DNA of 41,856 nucleotides. Origin: Streptomyces candidus (GTDB lineage: Bacteria; Actinomycetota; Actinomycetes; Streptomycetales; Streptomycetaceae). The stretch spans positions 1 to 41,856 of the forward strand of contig NZ_JACHEM010000029.1 of the NCBI RefSeq assembly GCF_014207445.1. The letters are read 5' to 3'. This document shows, piece by piece, positions 1 through 8,691 of the stretch. Both the position numbers and the translations under genes were made by a program. Below the pieces are notes generated by a model. The model was not told the DNA's origin. It did no database searches and was given only the letters and a program-made list of their open reading frames with translations. Each line of letters begins with the position of its first letter. Position 1 is the first letter of the stretch.

Positions 1-135
1 CCCGCGGAGCGGGTGCCTATCGGCTGCGCCGATAGCAGCGAGCCGGCGCGCTGCGCTCCCCGGCCGCTCCCGCTCCGCGTGAGCGGAGCGGCTCGCTTCG
101 CTCCCCGCCAGCGGTACGCGCTGCGCGCGCACCGC
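1..135. repeat. Telomere of a linear Streptomyces-type replicon
   Basis: The sequence opens with CCCGCGGAGCGGG, the palindrome I known at archetypal Streptomyces telomeres. More hairpins follow: 17-35 (CTATCGGC, loop TGC, GCCGATAG), about 63-92 (an 11-bp GC-rich stem with one bulged C and a loop around 76-80), and 111-135 (GCGGT...ACCGC enclosing CGCGC-TGC-GCGCG). Short loops such as TGC and GGA separating GC-rich arms are the hallmark of the folded 3' overhang that terminal protein and the Tap/Tpg system recognise. Only palindrome I matches the archetypal sequence; the later ones differ, so this is a variant end. That base 1 is the physical end is inferred from the motif sitting exactly at the start. 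Confidence 0.85.
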
Positions 136-214
136 CAACTACAAGGCGAGGGGCCCGCGTTGCGGCCCCCGGTCGCCTGCGCTGCGCTCCGGCCACCCGG
201 CACGCTCCGCGTGC

Positions 215-284
215 CCAGGCGTGCCACGCTCCGCGCGGCCCACCTACGGGCCTGCGGCCCGAGCGGCAGCAAGGAGGGGGCGGG
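215..284. repeat. Subterminal direct repeat, copy 1
   Basis: A stretch of about 70 bp beginning CCAGGCGTGCCACGC is repeated in the same orientation at 1308-1378 with roughly 85% identity by eye. The two copies bracket the lipoprotein gene, so this subtelomeric DNA may have been duplicated around it. Everything from 136 to 398 is extremely GC-rich subtelomeric sequence with no believable gene. Confidence 0.6.
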
Positions 285-398
285 TGTCCAGTGCGGGAAC
301 GCGCGCCGATTCGCCGGCTTCGACCGGTCCCAGCCCGCTGTCGCGGACCGGGCCGTATACGGGGCACCGGGGGCTAGTGTGCGGGGCCGGCTGGAGGA

Positions 399-1091
399 TC
401 AGTTGGGGAGGTCGACTACGTCGGCTTTCGGGGGCTCGACATTCAGTGGAGTGTCGAAGTCGCTGAAGGAGGTGACGTTGCGGAAGCCGGGGCTCTTGTA
501 CACCACCTGGTAGAGGTAGGGCTTGCCCTCGGTCGCCACATGGAAGGTGTACGTGGCGCTCTTGTCCGTCTTGTCGGTGACGATGAGGCTGGTCGTGGAT
601 ACCCCGTCGATCTTGCCGGTCTTGCCCTTGACGGCCTTCCCGAACGAGGCGAAGGAGTGAGTGCAGTCAGTCAGTCCGTTCTCGCCGGTCGACGCGGCCG
701 GATCGACGGTCGTCCTGCCCCAGTTCTTCTGATCCTTCCGGCCCTTGGTCTCCATCCCCGACAGCTGCATGTGCTTCAGGTTGGGACGGATGTAGTCGGT
801 GTTGCCGATACGGATCTGCTCGAGCTTCTCCCCCGCACTGCCGGCCGACGTGAAGGAGCAGGTGCCCTTCAGGTCGGTCCTCATCCGGGTGGACCCCCAG
901 CGCCCATCCTCTGTCGTCACGCGCCCCGTGATCGTTACCGCCTGGAGGGACTTCATGGCCTTGTTCGCCTCGGCGAGCATCTGCCCGGCCGACCGCTCCT
1001 GCGGCTCCGCGTCCCCGGAGCACCCCGAGAGCATGACGACCAGGGCGATGCACGCGACGCCGGATGCCACAGTGCCAGAAAGTATTCGCAC
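399..1091 (-). CDS. Putative secreted lipoprotein
   Basis: The product is about 230 residues and begins with a signal peptide: basic start (VRILSG), a hydrophobic stretch and the lipobox LSGC at residues 21-24, so it should be a diacylated lipoprotein outside the membrane. The mature part (motifs such as AMKSLQAVTITGRV and GNTDYIRPN) resembles the LppX/LolA-like beta-sheet lipoproteins common in Streptomyces, but I cannot name a substrate. The GTG start at 1091 is preferred because GGGGGA lies six bases upstream; an ATG at 1097 is directly against that site, and an ATG at 1121 has none. It is transcribed towards the telomere and lies alone between two direct repeats. Confidence 0.75.
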   Translation of the reverse strand: MRILSGTVASGVACIALVVMLSGCSGDAEPQERSAGQMLAEANKAMKSLQAVTITGRVTTEDGRWGSTRMRTDLKGTCSFTSAGSAGEKLEQIRIGNTDYIRPNLKHMQLSGMETKGRKDQKNWGRTTVDPAASTGENGLTDCTHSFASFGKAVKGKTGKIDGVSTTSLIVTDKTDKSATYTFHVATEGKPYLYQVVYKSPGFRNVTSFSDFDTPLNVEPPKADVVDLPN

Positions 1092-1307
1092 GATCATTCC
1101 CCCAGAGTTTGAATCGATCATGATAGCGGCACCGGCCGCCTTGCCCGCGCAAACGTTCGCCCGCATGAGGGACTCCGGGCTGCGCCCGTAGCAAGCGAGC
1201 CGGTGCGCTGCGCGCGCGGAGCGCCCCGGCGGCCGGCCTTCGGCCGACCCGTGGCCTCCGCTGCGCACCAGCCACCCCAGCGCACCCGGCACCAGCTCCC
1301 GTGCAGG

Positions 1308-1378
1308 CCAGGCGTGCCACGCCCCGCGCGGCCCACCCACGGGCCTGCGACCCGAGCAGCGGCAAGAGGGAGGGGCGG
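1308..1378. repeat. Subterminal direct repeat, copy 2
   Basis: Second copy of the 215-284 repeat in the same orientation, just upstream of the lipoprotein gene. Differences are mostly C/T and G/A changes plus small indels near the GGCAAGAGGGAGGGG end. Confidence 0.6.
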
Positions 1379-1396
1379 TCGGGCAGCATTCGCCTG

Positions 1397-1639
1397 CTAC
1401 GTTTTCGGGCCTCTCGTGTCACGCAGGTAGTGCAGTGTCAGGAACAACATGGTTGGGAAGAGGACTGATCCGAACCCTGTCAGAAGCAGGATCCACATTC
1501 GCGGATCCTCTCTCGTCGCCGTTGCTAGGAATGCTGCTAGCTCAAGGATGGCGAATGCAGCGAACACCCGTGCGTAGGCCTTGAGTTGCTTCGGAGTTTT
1601 GCCCTTGCCGAGGAACCAGTGCCCCTGATCTCTTCTCAT
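1397..1639 (-). CDS. Small two-helix membrane protein of unknown function
   Basis: This 80-residue protein has a basic N-terminus (MRRDQGHWFLGKGKTP) followed by two hydrophobic segments, about residues 25-43 (VFAAFAILELAAFLATA) and 48-70 (MWILLLTGFGSVLFPTMLFL), and a basic C-terminal tail. GGGAAG about nine bases before the ATG could serve as ribosome binding site. I do not recognise the family. The membrane pattern and base usage make it a plausible gene rather than a chance frame, but its function is unknown. Confidence 0.5.
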   Translation of the reverse strand: MRRDQGHWFLGKGKTPKQLKAYARVFAAFAILELAAFLATATREDPRMWILLLTGFGSVLFPTMLFLTLHYLRDTRGPKT

Positions 1640-1778
1640 GGCATCGTGCTTCCCGCAAGACGCACCTCCATGCCCCTGATCGGCCTACGCGGTACATGCG
1701 ACCGCGACTGAAAACACCCTCAGGTTCTATGTGTTTCTTTCTTGAAAGCAGATAAGCTATGGACTCAGGGCACCCCAC

Positions 1779-1794
1779 CCCGGAGCGCTCCGGG
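1779..1794. terminator. Perfect palindrome upstream of the helicase gene
   Basis: CCCGGAGC followed by GCTCCGGG is a perfect 16-bp palindrome, followed on the + strand by AGATTTTGG. It could end transcription or be a regulatory site ahead of the helicase gene. The rest of 1640-1960 shows no gene. Confidence 0.35.
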
Positions 1795-1960
1795 AGATTT
1801 TGGAGATCCATCACACGGCCTGACCAGCGATCGGGAGGACGGAGCCACAAGCCGACCGGGTCAGTTCAATCCTAGCTCTCCATAAGCTCCCTAGGTGCAG
1901 GTTTCCCGTTTCCCCGCCGCTCCAGTCGACCGGACGGCACCCACGAGAAGGCAGACGGAT

Positions 1961-4480
1961 ATGTCGACCACTCACCGCGTTGACCAGCGTGAGGCAGCCC
2001 AGCGAGAAGCCATTGACGCGGTCGTGCGTGCCCTCGAATTGCCTGCAAGATCGCTCGTGCCCGAGCGGGGGCTCCGCACGCAGGTGATCATGGCGACCGG
2101 GTCCGGGAAGACGAGGGTGGCTGTCCGCAGCGCGGAGGAGCTCCACGCGGGCCGGGTGCTGGTGCTCGTGCCCTCGCTGGACCTGCTCGCCCAGACCGAG
2201 GCCGCGTGGCGCGAGGGGGGCCGCCGGGGGCCGATGATCGGGGTGTCCTCACTGCGGGGCGAGGAAGCATCCTTCCCCAACACCACGGACGTGCACGAGC
2301 TGGTGGAATGGACACGCGGCCTGGACAAGGTCACCGTCTTCGCCACGTACGCAAGCCTCGGACTCGGCACACTGGAACGGGCACACGCCCGGGGCCTTCC
2401 GGCTTGGGACCTGATCGTCGTGGACGAAGCCCACAGGGTTTCGGGACGGATTGGCAAGCCGTGGGCGGTCGTCCACGACAACCAGAAGATCCCGTCCCTG
2501 CGCCGCCTGTACATGACGGCCACGCCGCGGCTGTGGCAGCTCGGAGACGAGGACGAGGCCGGCGCACCGGCCGAGCTGGTCGCGAGCATGGACGACGACC
2601 CCCAGGGCCCCTTCGGCAGCAGGGCATTCACCCTGACGCTCTCGGAGGCCATCGACCGAGGAATCTGTGCCCCCTACCAAGTCGTCTGCGTCGACGTCAC
2701 CGACACCGCGCTCCAGGCCGCGCAGCTCCTGGGCGCCGAGAGCCGCTCCGCAGAGGTGCGCGGGGCCCGGCTCGCCGCGCTGCAGACCGCCCTGATGAAG
2801 GCCTCCGCCGAGGAGGGCTTCCGCCGCACGCTCGTCTTCCACCACACGGTCAAGGAAGCCGAAGCCTTCGCGGCCGGCCTCACCGACGTCACCTCGAAAC
2901 TGCACGCGGACGACCCCGAGCTGTACCCCAAGACGATCTGGGCGGACTGGCTGTGCGGGGACCACAAGCCGCTCCACCGCCGTCGGCTTCTCGGGGAGTT
3001 CGCGGCCGGGATCGCCACGGACGGCACCGTGGTGGAGAAGTGCTACCTGTGCTCGGTGAAGGTGTTGGGCGAGGGCGTCGACACGAAAAACTGTGACTCC
3101 GTGTACTGGGCGGATGTGCGCGGTTCGATGCCGGACCTTGTCCAGGCGGTGGGCCGGGCGCTGCGGATGCAGCCGGGCGAGGGGAAGATGGCCAGCCTGG
3201 TCGTGCCGGTGCTGCTCGGGCCCGGCGAGACGGCCGACAACATGCTGACCTCAAAGGCGTTCGGCGGGTTGGCGAAGCTTTTGGAGGCGCTCAGGGCGCA
3301 CGACGCCAGGGTGGTGGAGAGACTCGCGGAGCAGCAGGCCCCGAGCCGCGTGAGAGGCGTTCAGAGCCGCAGTCAGGGTCAGGAGGGCCCAGGCGAGGGG
3401 GATGGGTCAGGGCCGTCGGCGCCCGCCCGGCAGCTGCTGAAGTTCTCCACGCCGCGCGACCCGGCCGCCCTCGCCGCGTTCATCAACCTGCGCGTCCTCA
3501 ACCCGGAACACGAGCACTGGCGGCGCGGCGTGGAAGCGGCCGCCCTCTACGCCCGCGAACACGGCGACCTGAAGGTGCCGTTCACGTTCCGCGTGCCCGC
3601 CGTCGAGGACCAGGAGGTGGAAGTCGCGGTGTGGCCGGCCTCGCTCGCGAACTTCCCGCTGGGGCAGTGGACCGCCGACGCGCGCCGGTTCTACGCCCGC
3701 GGGGACATGGACGAAGACCACATCGAGCAGCTGGAGAAGCTCGGCATGATCTGGTCGCACTACGACGTCGCGTGGGAGGAGGGCCTGTCCGCCGCGCGCG
3801 GGTGGGCTGCCGAACACGGACACCTCCTGGCACCCGCGGACGCCACGTTCCAGGGCGCGGCGGTCGGGATCTGGTTGAAGAACGCGCGGGCGGCAGCGAG
3901 GAGGGCGCAGGAGATCGAGCGGCGGCGTGCTGAGGGGTTGCCGGTGGGGTCGTCGGCCGGGGCGCTGTCGGAGACGCGGCGTGAGCAGCTGGAGGAGATC
4001 GACCCGTCGTGGTGCCCGGCGTGGCCGGTGAGCTGGCAGCGCTGCTTCCACCTCGTACGGACACACCTGGACACGGGCGGAGCGCTGCCCACCACGCCGG
4101 GTGAGATCCTGCGCCAGGGCGAAGACCTCGGACGGTGGGTACAGACGGTACGGCACGGGTGGGAACAACTCACCAGCGTGCAGCAATGGATGAGCGAACA
4201 CATCCTCGGGATCACACCCGCGAGCGAGGACGAGAAGCCGCCACGGCCCCGTACGCAGGCCGACAAGTGGATGGCCAACCTGACCGCCGCCCGGCAGTAC
4301 TACGCACGCGAGGGCCACCTCAACGTCCCGCGCAAACACACAGAGACCGTACTCACCGAAAACGGCCGGGCAGACCAGTACCGCCTGGGAGCATGGATCA
4401 ACAACCAACGCAGCAGAGCCACCGGACTGACCCCGGAACGGGTGGAGCAGCTATCCAGCATCGGCATGCGCTGGACGTGA
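1961..4480 (+). CDS. Terminal DEAH-box helicase with helicase-associated repeats
   Basis: This 839-residue superfamily 2 helicase has Walker A ATGSGKT (45-51), DEAH (155-158), motif III MTATPR (185-190), and a C-terminal RecA-like lobe ending in the Q-x-x-G-R-x-x-R motif (QAVGRALR). The C-terminal part carries helicase-associated (HA) repeats with the usual W, L-G-x-W and Y-x-x-x-x-G-x-L signatures. This matches the TtrA-like helicases encoded beside telomeres of Streptomyces chromosomes and linear plasmids, thought to help conjugal transfer or end processing. The ATG at 1961 is chosen for GAGAAGG at 1945-1951; an in-frame start at 1895 adds 22 unlikely residues. It reads away from the telomere. 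Whether it is a true TtrA orthologue needs a tree. Confidence 0.85.
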   Translation: MSTTHRVDQREAAQREAIDAVVRALELPARSLVPERGLRTQVIMATGSGKTRVAVRSAEELHAGRVLVLVPSLDLLAQTEAAWREGGRRGPMIGVSSLRGEEASFPNTTDVHELVEWTRGLDKVTVFATYASLGLGTLERAHARGLPAWDLIVVDEAHRVSGRIGKPWAVVHDNQKIPSLRRLYMTATPRLWQLGDEDEAGAPAELVASMDDDPQGPFGSRAFTLTLSEAIDRGICAPYQVVCVDVTDTALQAAQLLGAESRSAEVRGARLAALQTALMKASAEEGFRRTLVFHHTVKEAEAFAAGLTDVTSKLHADDPELYPKTIWADWLCGDHKPLHRRRLLGEFAAGIATDGTVVEKCYLCSVKVLGEGVDTKNCDSVYWADVRGSMPDLVQAVGRALRMQPGEGKMASLVVPVLLGPGETADNMLTSKAFGGLAKLLEALRAHDARVVERLAEQQAPSRVRGVQSRSQGQEGPGEGDGSGPSAPARQLLKFSTPRDPAALAAFINLRVLNPEHEHWRRGVEAAALYAREHGDLKVPFTFRVPAVEDQEVEVAVWPASLANFPLGQWTADARRFYARGDMDEDHIEQLEKLGMIWSHYDVAWEEGLSAARGWAAEHGHLLAPADATFQGAAVGIWLKNARAAARRAQEIERRRAEGLPVGSSAGALSETRREQLEEIDPSWCPAWPVSWQRCFHLVRTHLDTGGALPTTPGEILRQGEDLGRWVQTVRHGWEQLTSVQQWMSEHILGITPASEDEKPPRPRTQADKWMANLTAARQYYAREGHLNVPRKHTETVLTENGRADQYRLGAWINNQRSRATGLTPERVEQLSSIGMRWT

Positions 4481-4569
4481 GAGGCACCGCTGACACCGCG
4501 CGCCGCAGGTCCGAACGTCTGGAATGAGCGAACCAACTGAACGATAGGGCGATCAGCGCAGTGTCGCGA

Positions 4570-4947
4570 TCAGCATGTCTGCTCGATGTAGAGGAGCTGG
4601 TGGCCGTCCGCAGAAATGAACTGGAAGGCCCGGTAACTCGGCAGGCCGTCGCTACCGATACGGTCCTTGATACCGGCCCACGCTGCACCCCTTTCCTCTG
4701 CGGGCACGCACCGCAGACGGTCACCGGCACCCTCACCGATGATCATCACATCGGCTCCGCGGACAAGCCGCTTCGCCAGTCGCACATCCAACGGGCCCCG
4801 GAGGACCTTCCATCGGCATCCGTCCGCGTCGACGAGCTCCCCCGCACCCGCAGGAGACAGGACAAACGGACCGCCGTCGGGTTCCACCGGCTCCAGAGAC
4901 TCCAGCACCACGGCGAAGCTCACAGTTCTGGGGCGCTTCTTGGGCAT
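4570..4947 (-). CDS. Hypothetical protein, 125 residues
   Basis: No family is recognised. The protein starts MPKKRPRTV, has no membrane segment or signal peptide, and ends with an amphipathic part (YRAFQFISADGHQLLYIEQTC). Codon third positions are G/C-rich and the composition looks like a folded cytosolic protein. It converges on the helicase gene, with 89 bases between the two stop ends. The ribosome binding site is weak (GAGAGAC region). Confidence 0.5.
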   Translation of the reverse strand: MPKKRPRTVSFAVVLESLEPVEPDGGPFVLSPAGAGELVDADGCRWKVLRGPLDVRLAKRLVRGADVMIIGEGAGDRLRCVPAEERGAAWAGIKDRIGSDGLPSYRAFQFISADGHQLLYIEQTC

Positions 4948-5130
4948 CCCAGCAGTCTCTCATCACGCATGACGCAATAGATGCACTGTCACCCGCCCGT
5001 TGACGGTCTGCGTTGAGTCTGCGCAATGGCAGTGACCGTCGGCACCGCACTCCGCTGGCCGACGATGCCGCTCGGTTGCCGGCAACTCGCCCACGCTTCT
5101 TGATCACAAAGACGTCAGTCTGCGCCGAGG

Positions 5131-5778
5131 CTACCCCGCACCCGTCAGAAACGGGCCGGGATCGCCGCCGCCCAGTGCCGGACCGGAAGGGTGTAGCAGC
5201 TCGATGTGGTCACTGACGGTCTCGTGCCCGGCTTCGGTGGTGGTCACCGCGCGGACCCGGAGCCGGTCTCCGGGAAGGAGAACGATCAGGGCCAGCGGGA
5301 ACTGGACAGGACGGCAGTGACGGGTGTGCCTGGTCAGGTTTTCCACTTCGAGGGCCGTAGCCCCCGGTGCGATGAGGAGTTGCACGGTTCGCACGAGTTC
5401 GTCACCGTCGTCCTCGGGCAGCCTTCTGGTGTGCACCAGGGATTCGGATTCGGTGACGATCGCCATGTCGCGGCCGGCAAGGATCTCCGCCCGGGCCTGC
5501 GGATCCTGCGGGTCGACCCCCAGCAGCCCGCCGCTGAGGTGGTCGCAGTCGGCCCAGTCCGCCGTCCCGGCGCCCTCGCTGGGGTCATGCAGGGAGTAGA
5601 ACAGTTCCTCCGCGAAGTGCCCGTCGTCCCTGCGGTGGACGAGCAGGACGAAACCGAGGCCGTTCTCGGTCCAGACGTCCGCGACGACCGGACCGGCGCC
5701 GTGGCACGTGTTGGCGGTCGCTCCCGTGGTGCCGCAACCAAGGGCCTCCCGGGCGATCTTCGCCAGCGGTTGCCGCAT
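5131..5778 (-). CDS. Hypothetical protein, about 215 residues
   Basis: The ATG at 5778 (MRQPLAKIAREALG) is chosen because GGAGGG lies seven bases upstream; a longer frame from 5850 has no ribosome binding site. The protein is acidic and soluble in appearance, with no signal peptide and no motif I can assign. A segment near residues 75-110 (SLHDPSEGAGTADWADCDHL) and a later hydrophobic strand (FPLALIVLLPGDRLRVRAV) suggest an alpha/beta fold. It is on the same strand as the 125-residue gene at 4570-4947 but separated by 183 bases, so an operon is uncertain. Confidence 0.55.
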   Translation of the reverse strand: MRQPLAKIAREALGCGTTGATANTCHGAGPVVADVWTENGLGFVLLVHRRDDGHFAEELFYSLHDPSEGAGTADWADCDHLSGGLLGVDPQDPQARAEILAGRDMAIVTESESLVHTRRLPEDDGDELVRTVQLLIAPGATALEVENLTRHTRHCRPVQFPLALIVLLPGDRLRVRAVTTTEAGHETVSDHIELLHPSGPALGGGDPGPFLTGAG

Positions 5779-5850
5779 CAACTTGCCCTCCATACGGGTG
5801 CCGGGCTTCACAGGTAGGAGGAAGGGCGTGCCATGACTCAATCCTTTCAC

Positions 5851-6212
5851 GGGATCGAGTATCTATCGGACACGAGGCGGTGCACATGAAGCAGCTCCTG
5901 GGCGCTCTGACACGGCGTCAACACTGCGTTCAGGCAAACCGGCCAGTAATCCAAAGTGGCCTCGGTCACGCCCTGTTGTTAAGGCGTGCGGTGCTGCGGC
6001 GGCCGGGCCGACGCAGCCGAGCCTCAGGGCCGACGCGCGTTGACGAACTACCAGCGGGCGAGGTTCCCACACGCCGCCGCCGAGGAGGTCACAGCGGACC
6101 TGGCCGCAGCGCAACCCGACACGGGGGTCGCCAGCGAAGGCGGTGCGGCCGGACGTGCCGCCGGAGTGGTGGCAGAGGCCGGGAACCGGCGGAGTGGGAG
6201 GCCGATGCACTA
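5851..6212. other. No convincing gene before the IS element
   Basis: A short + frame ending at 6213 contains LTNYQRARFPHAAAEEVTADL, which looks protein-like and may be a remnant, but it has no clear start and no recognised family. The IS element abuts its end. Confidence 0.35.
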
Positions 6213-7090
6213 AGACCTGTCCCGTAAGTGCTGGTCACAGGTGAGATGATCTTGGGATGGCTGGTGTGATCACGGCGTCGGAGCCCTCTTGGATCGTCCC
6301 GTTCACCGGGTTGAGCCCGCGGCAGTTCGGCAGGCTGGTGACAGTGCTCCGGCGCGAGGGTGCGGACGTGGTCCGCAGGGGCCGGCCGTGGAGCCTTCCG
6401 CTGGAGGATCGGGCGCTGCTGGTCGCGGCCTACTGGCGCACGAACCTGGCCATGCGCCAGCTCGCCCCGTTGTTCGGGGTGTCGAAGTCGGCGGCGGACC
6501 GGATCATCGACCATCTCGGGCCGATGCTCGCCCTGCAGCCCCGCAAGCGGTTCGCCAGGGACACCGTGCTCATCGTGGACGGCACCCTGGTGCCCACCCG
6601 CGATCACGCCGTTGCCGAGCGGTCGAAGAACTACCGGTACTCCACGAACCACCAGGTCGTCATCGACGCCGACACCCGCCTGGTCGTCGTGGTCGGCCGA
6701 CCGCTGCCTGGCAACCGCAACGACTGCAAGGCGTGGGAGGAGTCCGGCGCCAAGGCCGCCGTCGGCATGACGATGACCATCGCCGACGGCGGCTATCCGG
6801 GCACCGGGCTCGTCATGCCCCACCGCCGACGCAAGGGCGAAGACCTGCCCGTCTGGAAGGAAGCGCACAACAAGTCCCACAAGAAGGTCCGCGCCCGCGT
6901 CGAGCACGCCTTCGCCCGCATGAAGACCTGGAAAATCCTCCGCGACTGCCGCCTCAAAGGCGACGGCGTCCACCACGCCATGCTCGGAATCGCCCGCCTG
7001 CACAACCTCGCCCTCGCCGGATAGACCAGCCGGACGTACCGCGGCCAGTCATGCCCGAGACGACCTGAAGATCATTTACGGGACAGACCT
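6213..7090 (+). mobile_element. Intact IS5-family-like insertion sequence
   Basis: The element is 878 bp. Its ends form imperfect inverted repeats: left AGACCTGTCCCGTAAGTG (6213-6230), and right AGGTCTGTCCCGTAAATG read on the opposite strand (7073-7090). Both ends are flanked by TA (6211-6212 and 7091-7092), consistent with a 2-bp target duplication, or part of the longer TNA or YTAR type target used by IS5 relatives. One uninterrupted transposase gene fills it, so it may be active. Confidence 0.8.
6257..7024 (+). CDS. IS5-family transposase (DDE, HARBI1-like DDE_Tnp_4 type)
   Basis: The 255-residue transposase has an N-terminal helix-turn-helix region (MRQLAPLFGVSKSAADRII) and a DDE catalytic core. 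The first Asp is in VDGTLVPT, the second in IADGGYPGTG, and the Glu in RARVEHAFARMKTW. This is the DDE_Tnp_4 arrangement found in IS5-family elements of Streptomyces. The length is complete and there are no frameshifts. It would cut and paste the surrounding 878-bp element. Confidence 0.9.
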   Translation: MAGVITASEPSWIVPFTGLSPRQFGRLVTVLRREGADVVRRGRPWSLPLEDRALLVAAYWRTNLAMRQLAPLFGVSKSAADRIIDHLGPMLALQPRKRFARDTVLIVDGTLVPTRDHAVAERSKNYRYSTNHQVVIDADTRLVVVVGRPLPGNRNDCKAWEESGAKAAVGMTMTIADGGYPGTGLVMPHRRRKGEDLPVWKEAHNKSHKKVRARVEHAFARMKTWKILRDCRLKGDGVHHAMLGIARLHNLALAG

Positions 7091-7092
7091 TA

Positions 7093-7530
7093 GGTGCCGA
7101 CGAGACCGGTCATCAAGGCGGCGCCGTCCCGTTGGGGAGGTCGAGCAGCAGACCGCCGAACGGCCCCCGCCGGCCCAGCGCAGGCTTGCAGCCCGGCCGC
7201 GATAGCCGTGGTCCTCTCCGCAGATCCCGCGAAAGATCGCTGCGTGCGCAGCACTGCACTGGCACCGGAACAGAGCCACGCCGCCGATCACATCGGTGCT
7301 TCGCGCGGACCAGGCCGTCCGGCCTGAGCGTCAGGACCTGTCAAGCAACCCCGCCCGGAGCCGAGAATCCCCGCGCGTGCCCGTGCGGCGGCCGTCCCCC
7401 ACCTCTTGGAGGGCGCCCGGCAAAGTTGCTCACCGCCAAGGGAACGGTGGATATCGGAAAGATCGTTCAGACGGCAGAGCAGATCAGACTTCGGTGCGCG
7501 GGACCCCGCTCCTGTCCGGCTGCCGTCCGT
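7093..7530. other. Gene-free interval
   Basis: No frame in these 438 bases has a start, codon bias and recognisable product. The methyltransferase gene ends at 7531 on the opposite strand. I see no clear terminator hairpin. Confidence 0.4.
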
Positions 7531-8691
7531 TTAACCGGCTGCGGGCCGCGGCTCGGGCGTGGCCCGCTGCGCCTGCCGGAGTACGGGTCGCGACGGGTCA
7601 TGTACCCAGACGTACTGGGTGGCCCCGTGATCGGCAACGGTCATGCCGTAGTCGTAGACGGTGGGGGCTTTGGCTGCGGTCCACTGGTCCCAGGCCTCGC
7701 TCAGGGCCTCCACGAGGCGGCCGGGGCCGCCCTGTGTGGCGATCGTCCGGCCGTCGCCGGACGCCGCGAGGACCGCCCAGGAGGAGCCGTCGTGGAGCCA
7801 GGCGTTCAGCCCGTCCTCGTCCCATGCGGTCCTGAATCGGAGTTCGGGCATCACCACGCGCAGGTGGAATCCGAGCCCCCAGGGGTCTTCCAACGGTGCG
7901 AGGTCCCGGGTGAAGGAGCACTCGGTGTCGCTGTCACTGCCCGCGCGGACGTCCGTGAAGGAGGGGGCGGGGGCGGGCGTGCTGCGGGCAGGCATGAACT
8001 GTCCCAGGCCCTGCATCCACCCGCTGGCGGCACTGCCGGTTTTGTTGACGGTGAGGGCCACGTGGCCCAGGTGCCCCCACGGCGTGACAATGCGTCCGCC
8101 GGGACGGGTCTGCGCCACCCAGGACCACGGCACCGTGTCGACCGCGTACGTCGCGATGACCCGGTCGTACAGTGCTCCCGCCGGCCAGCCGGCCGTCCCG
8201 TCCCCGACGACGACCGGCACCTCCGCGTCCGCCTCTTGCAGGCGCTGGCCGGCCGCTGCCGCCAAGGCGGGGTCCGTCTCGACACTGAGGACATGTCCGG
8301 GCCCGGCGCGGGAAGCGAGCAGGGCAGCGTTCCAGCCTGTTCCGGTGCCAAGCTCCAGTACCCGGTGGCCGGGCTCGAGGAAGAGGGAGTCGAGCATGTC
8401 GACGACCACGCCGGTGGAGGAGAGGCTTGAGGTGGGGCGGCCGTCGGTGAGCTGAGTGATGGCCGGACGGTCGGGATCGCCGTAGAGCTGTGCTGCCCAG
8501 CCCGCCGGGTCCGCGGCCCGGTCGACGGCCCGGTACCGGTGGCCGTCCCACCGCCACAGCCGCTCCGGTGCGAACCATTCGCGGGGCAGCTTCTCGACGG
8601 CTGTTCTGATCCACGGTGAGCGTGCGGGCCACGCCCCGCGCTCCTCCAGGACGGCGGCCTGACCGGATGCAGAGGTGACTGAGGCGGTCAC
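7531..8691 (-). CDS. Protein-L-isoaspartate O-methyltransferase-like (PCMT) enzyme, peptide-modification type
   Basis: The 386-residue protein carries the PCMT SAM-binding motif VLELGTGTGWNAALL, preceded by a T-S-S-L-S-S-T region (compare the substrate-binding TSS of PCMTs), and a C-terminal extension of about 170 residues. PCMTs methylate L-isoaspartyl or, in RiPP pathways, Asp side chains to give succinimides. The size and extension resemble the methyltransferases that accompany graspetide and other RiPP clusters in Streptomyces, although no ATP-grasp gene is nearby. The GTG start at 8691 overlaps the stop of the upstream peptide gene as GTGA, implying translational coupling and making that peptide the obvious candidate substrate. 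A longer frame to 9003 would run through the peptide gene and is rejected. Confidence 0.8.
   Translation of the reverse strand: MTASVTSASGQAAVLEERGAWPARSPWIRTAVEKLPREWFAPERLWRWDGHRYRAVDRAADPAGWAAQLYGDPDRPAITQLTDGRPTSSLSSTGVVVDMLDSLFLEPGHRVLELGTGTGWNAALLASRAGPGHVLSVETDPALAAAAGQRLQEADAEVPVVVGDGTAGWPAGALYDRVIATYAVDTVPWSWVAQTRPGGRIVTPWGHLGHVALTVNKTGSAASGWMQGLGQFMPARSTPAPAPSFTDVRAGSDSDTECSFTRDLAPLEDPWGLGFHLRVVMPELRFRTAWDEDGLNAWLHDGSSWAVLAASGDGRTIATQGGPGRLVEALSEAWDQWTAAKAPTVYDYGMTVADHGATQYVWVHDPSRPVLRQAQRATPEPRPAAG

Noticed and set aside
13..513. Long open frames in both strands of the first 500 bases
   Set aside because: They arise from the extreme GC content of telomeric palindromes; they have no ribosome binding site and only repetitive Ala/Arg/Pro composition.
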